Part shown: one piece after another, positions 60,076 through 64,000 of the stretch
Numbering within the stretch: position 1 is the first letter of the stretch
Layout: each line of letters starts with the position of its first letter
Source: Lathyrus oleraceus
Taxonomy: Eukaryota > Streptophyta > Magnoliopsida > Fabales > Fabaceae
Assembly: GCF_024323335.1 (NCBI RefSeq)
Contig: NC_066581.1
Span: 351,296,409-351,360,408 of the forward strand
Direction: 5' to 3'
Length of the DNA: 64,000 nucleotides
Made by a program: the position numbers and the translations under genes
The notes under the pieces: generated by a model
What the model was told of the DNA's origin: nothing
What the model saw: the letters and a program-made list of their open reading frames with translations, nothing else
The model's database searches: none

Positions 60076-60238
60076 CTATAAGAAAAAGTCATTAGATAAA
60101 CATAAAACCAGCTTCCTTGTGTTATGAAGACACCCCTTATCATAAAACCTGTCAACATAATCAAATTCAAATACATCAAACAAATACTTGATAATAATAA
60201 CAAGAATATAAATCAACAAAAAGGTATTGAAAGCTTAC
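60076..60238 (-). other. Likely 5' UTR intron of the telomere-binding gene
   Basis: On the minus strand a donor GTAAGC at 60238 and an acceptor TCTTATAG ending at 60076 bracket an AT-rich stretch just upstream of the ATG at 60058. The transcription start is not resolved; a CT-rich tract at 60504-60535 may lie in the 5' UTR or core promoter. Confidence 0.45.
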
Positions 60239-60739
60239 ATGCACATGATCATTAGAAGACAAAGTTTTCGCCTCTTATCCGGTTTGAAACTGAAGCAGAT
60301 ACATATCCTTCAATATTTTCAAAACAAACAATAATCAAAATTGTTACATAATGATCATAATTATCCAACAATAAAAAAAAACAAAAATCACTGGGAAAAA
60401 CCACTGATGAAGAAACAATAACAATATATATAAATATAATCATCTTATTCAATACATAGGGCATAATGATCTTCAATACACCAATGACCCTTTTAAGGAA
60501 ACAATGTCTGACAAAGAGAGAGAAAGAGAAAGATCTATTTTTGAATGAAGCACTAGGAAAGAAACTTGAATGAATCTAGAAAAGAAATTGGAGGGAGATT
60601 TGTATTTAGCATTGATGAAACTGGGCTCCATTTGAATGAGTGATGAAGAAAATCCAAACAAAAGTACAAAATACTTAAAAAAGAAACCTTTTAGTGATGA
60701 ATCATTTTTCACAAAATGAAAACAACAAAAAAACACATT

Positions 60740-61404
<665 letters not shown>

Positions 61405-61508
61405 CAATAGTGTATAAATGATATTTTTTAAATATTATTTTCTTTATGACTGTGCATAGTTATAGGAAATCTAGAGCACAACTAAGAATAACGATGCCTA
61501 GAGTACCT

Positions 61509-61693
61509 AAAGTCAAGGGTGTTGATGAAGACGTTTTGTACATTAAACTAAAACAATCAATTCTCCACCTAAAGTCAGGAATATTGTCGGAGATGTTTTG
61601 TACGTCAGACTAAAGTAATTAATTCTCCACCTAAAGTTATGGGTGTCGTCGAAGACACTTTGTATGTGTAGTTAAAGCAATCAATCCCCACAA
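61509..61693. repeat. 62-bp tandem repeat, three copies
   Basis: Units starting AAAGT at 61509, 61571 and 61633, sharing GA(A/G)GA(C/T)(G/A)(T/C)TTTGTA and CAATCAAT(T/C)C(T/C)CCAC blocks. The stretch after it (61694-62106) shows no recognisable gene. Confidence 0.75.
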
Positions 61694-62106
61694 GCAGTAA
61701 CGACCCACCTCCGCCTGGAAGCTAGCCACTCTAGATGATGTGATGGGTTGACAACACGTCTACCTTTGACCGAATTTTCATCTGGTATGGGGACGAGAGC
61801 CGGCCTTTGGCCATAAACGACCCTAGTGATGTCTAAATAACTTTGAGGGACGACATTGTAAGTTTGCAAAAAATACAGAGCTATGCACCTAGGATCCTAC
61901 AATTTAAAAAAAGTTTGTTCAAAATAAAACTGAAAAGAAAAAGAATATAGATATTATTTTATGTGTTTTTGATTATCTATATTTTTGTTTTAATGAAAAT
62001 CAATATAGACATTTTTGTGTTTTTCTTTTAACTAAAGATAAAAATTTATTTCAAGATGGATCATTTTAGAGTTAATTTGTTCAAGAATATAATCAAGCCT
62101 AAAGTT

Positions 62107-62441
62107 AGGGGTGGCAAAACGGATATAATATGTTGGATATGTCTAATTTGTCCGTATTTTTTTTGGGATGAGCTAAGTTTTACACATGCACCCTCTAATA
62201 TGCCTACCCCACTCTGTCCCTTTTTTTGCAAACTTTCGCGGACGCAAACATTAACATAAGTTTTTGTAACTTTTAAACTAAAAAAAATGCAGTGCTAATG
62301 GGCTCGCTCCGCCCCCGTCTCCGCCATTACTTTTTGTGGGTCATGTCAAGGTTTTAAGTTTGTATCCTACACAGACCTTATGTTTTGCGGACTTTTGCAG
62401 GACGGACCTAAACGGGTCATACATGTCTGTTTTCCATTCCT
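62107..62441. mobile_element. Probable hAT-like MITE, about 335 bp
   Basis: Left end AGGGGTGGCAAAACGG, right end (reverse complement) AGGAATGGAAAACAG, imperfect but alignable terminal repeats. The interior has GGACGGACCTAAACGGG and GCTCCGCCCCCG-type motifs common in plant MITEs starting GGGGTGGCAAA. No matching 8-bp target duplication was found. Confidence 0.45.
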
Positions 62442-62639
62442 ATTTGGAGTCTTCTTAGACTCCGATTTTTACAAATGGTGGCTAGATTGGCTGACTACAT
62501 TGTGGACCACCATATTTGGCTTACGTGTCAAAATTTAGAAATTGGCATTCTAGAACCCTAAATTTTTTTTCAAACTCCTTTAATGATGAAGCTCATCGTC
62601 GTTCTTTTGTATGTTTTCTTCAATGATTTTTTGCTCTCC

Positions 62640-63180
62640 TCTCCCTCAATTATATCTACACGACTTTGGCAATTTGATTAAAAGATCATACACTTGAAGC
62701 CACTATCTTTCGCTAAATCCATGGCCATTAGCATCACAAGGGTTTTTTCCTTGGCTGAATCATTGTAACCCAAAACCAGCCAAGACATCATCTTCACAAC
62801 TTTACCTTCGTCATTTCTAAATATGAGAATTATACCCCATCTCCCCATGACATATAATCTTGCATTTATGTTGCAGTTGAACTAGCTTTCATGAGTATTA
62901 TCCATGTCGATGGTTATACTATGCAATGTCCACAACAGGTATACCTTTATCATAGAAAATATAAGAATTATGTGTTATCCATATTTTGTAAATAACCTTA
63001 ATGATACTGGCTAAGATATTATTGTTTGACTGAGTAATCATGTCGTTAAGTCAATCTATGAACTTTATCCCTAAATGAGTTTGAAATGAATGGTTAAAAT
63101 AGAACCAAACTTGACCTTTTCAATTTTGTCACACATCATAATACAACGTCCAACAATCTTAGTAGCTTTCTTGTAGTTAG
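62640..63180 (-). pseudogene. LINE fragment: zinc-binding RT tail and RNase H
   Basis: Minus-strand pieces in order: FQTHLGIKFID and IIKVIYKIWITHNSYIFYD (about 63090-62950), which fit the end of the zf-RVT region of plant L1-type LINEs, followed by VMGRWGIILIFRNDEGKVVK and LVMLMAMDLAKDSGFK (about 62850-62690), the RNase H-like domain that follows it. Stops and at least one frameshift; the rest of the element is absent or unrecognised. Confidence 0.6.
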
Positions 63181-63599
63181 GGAAAAGGGTAGCAATTGTT
63201 GTTTCTTTTGAATAGGTTGGTTTTAACTGGGATAATATCCTCAAGGATTCTCTAAATTAGGTTTTTTGTGCAAGGGAGGACTTAGTCTTATACAACTCAT
63301 TTCACAACTTCATAGATTTATCACAATTAGAATTACTAGAAATATATTGGTCTTTCTAAATTATAAGTTTTGATAACCATATTTTATAGTGTAGTTGTAA
63401 TCCTTGGTTGCACATATAATTTGGTACGTGTAATCTAAATCGTGGAGAGTAATTTTAAAAATTCTAAATGTCAATTGTCCAAAAACTCCTATTAAGTATT
63501 TTTTGGTAACACTTGTTTTCCATGTCAATTAGGTCCCTAACGCCATTCATCATAGTTTCCTGGGGTTTATATGTTTAAGTTTAAACATGCGGTGACTAG

Positions 63600-63625
63600 C
63601 AGTACTAGAAAAACTAATTTTTATG
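63600..63625. mobile_element. Possible CACTA-type transposon terminus
   Basis: CAGTACTAGAAAAACTAATT differs by one base from the CACTACTAGAAAAAC ends common in legume CACTA elements. The partner end would lie beyond the right edge. Confidence 0.3.
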
Positions 63626-63879
63626 ACAATGATTTTACCTCATATCAAATTGAGGTAAAGTTCATGGACACGCCCTATTTTTTTATATATACAATATATT
63701 TTTCCGGTTATTTTAAAAACTGGGGGTAAACTTATTCAGTGTACATTCTTCAAATCCCAACAGTTTCATATTAGGTTTTTATCTCATTAAAAGTGGCGCC
63801 TTCATGAATATTTTATTTTTAATCTAAAAATATGCCACTTTTCACCTTGATTTTATTTCCAACTGAGGTGAATATATTT

Positions 63880-64000
63880 CTTTGATATATATAGCTTTAA
63901 CTTGTATCATTCAGTTTCACTTGTTTGAACAACACAAACAAAACCTAGCAAAAAACCCTTAACAAAAGAGCCCTAAACAACAAGAGTCATAAACATGTAT
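63880..64000 (+). promoter_or_regulatory. Candidate promoter and 5' end of a gene at the right edge
   Basis: TATA-like GATATATATAGC (63883-63894) is followed about 100 bp later by an ATG (63995-63997) after an A/C-rich, ATG-poor leader, as in many plant 5' UTRs. Only two codons are in the window, so no product can be named. Confidence 0.3.

Noticed and set aside
61681..61869. 62-codon minus-strand ORF
   Set aside because: No recognisable domain, no gene context, and the length is within chance.

Overview
This is plant nuclear DNA, almost certainly from a legume of the tribe Fabeae (pea, vetch, lentil, grass-pea), with pea the best guess. The evidence is very large Ogre-type LTR retrotransposons (LTRs of about 4.9 kb starting TGTAAGACCCC, a primer-binding site TGGCGACTCTGCTGGGGA, an extra ORF before gag, an intron between protease and reverse transcriptase), stacked many layers deep and followed by one ordinary intron-rich plant gene. 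The species is inferred; no bacterial or organellar features were seen.

Layout. Positions 1-42,570 are the right half of a nest of LTR elements. Innermost is element 1 (minus strand): gag with two nonsense codons (1-1945), an intact ORF1 (2180-3628), leader, PBS and 5' LTR (4549-9430). It sits in element 2 (plus): protease (9431-10334), intron (10335-10599), RT-RNase H-second RNase H-integrase with three nonsense codons (10600-14062), a long 3' untranslated region with tandem repeats, and a 3' LTR (17961-24231) that carries a 1383-bp solo LTR (18414-19796). Element 2 sits in the pol of element 3 (plus): integrase remnant (24232-25509), 3' UTR, LTR (29273-34067). Element 3 sits in a minus-strand LTR of a related family, element 4 (34068-37341). 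Element 4 sits in a plus-strand LTR, element 5 (37342-39056). Element 5 sits in an old SIRE/Maximus-like Ty1/copia element (39057-42056). Each junction falls at a TG...CA LTR terminus abutting mid-element sequence of the host, so the order of insertion can be read directly.

Positions 42,571-54,720 are older, decayed Ty3/gypsy material: a minus-strand element with LTRs of over 3 kb and almost no internal region, and two Tat/Retand-like elements, the second split by a 1192-bp solo LTR with a 5-bp target duplication. Minisatellites are frequent here.

Positions 56,738-60,058 (minus) hold the only cellular gene I can support: a ten-exon telomere-repeat-binding protein (TRP/TBP/TRFL family), 634 residues as modelled, with a ubiquitin-like domain and a C-terminal Myb/telobox domain. 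Its last intron contains a four-copy 50-bp minisatellite. To its right are a (TA)n tract, a 62-bp tandem repeat, a probable hAT-like MITE, a LINE fragment, a possible CACTA terminus and, at the edge, a candidate promoter with an ATG.

The most novel signals are RNA-structural and lie inside the Ogre elements: (i) three consecutive stem-loops after the pol stop codon, with different but paired stems and a shared AGGCAAAA tail, kept in two copies; (ii) a perfect 14-bp hairpin whose 3' arm is the predicted splice acceptor of the Ogre intron; (iii) a CCGGAG/CTCCGG hairpin in the leader that is kept across diverged families.
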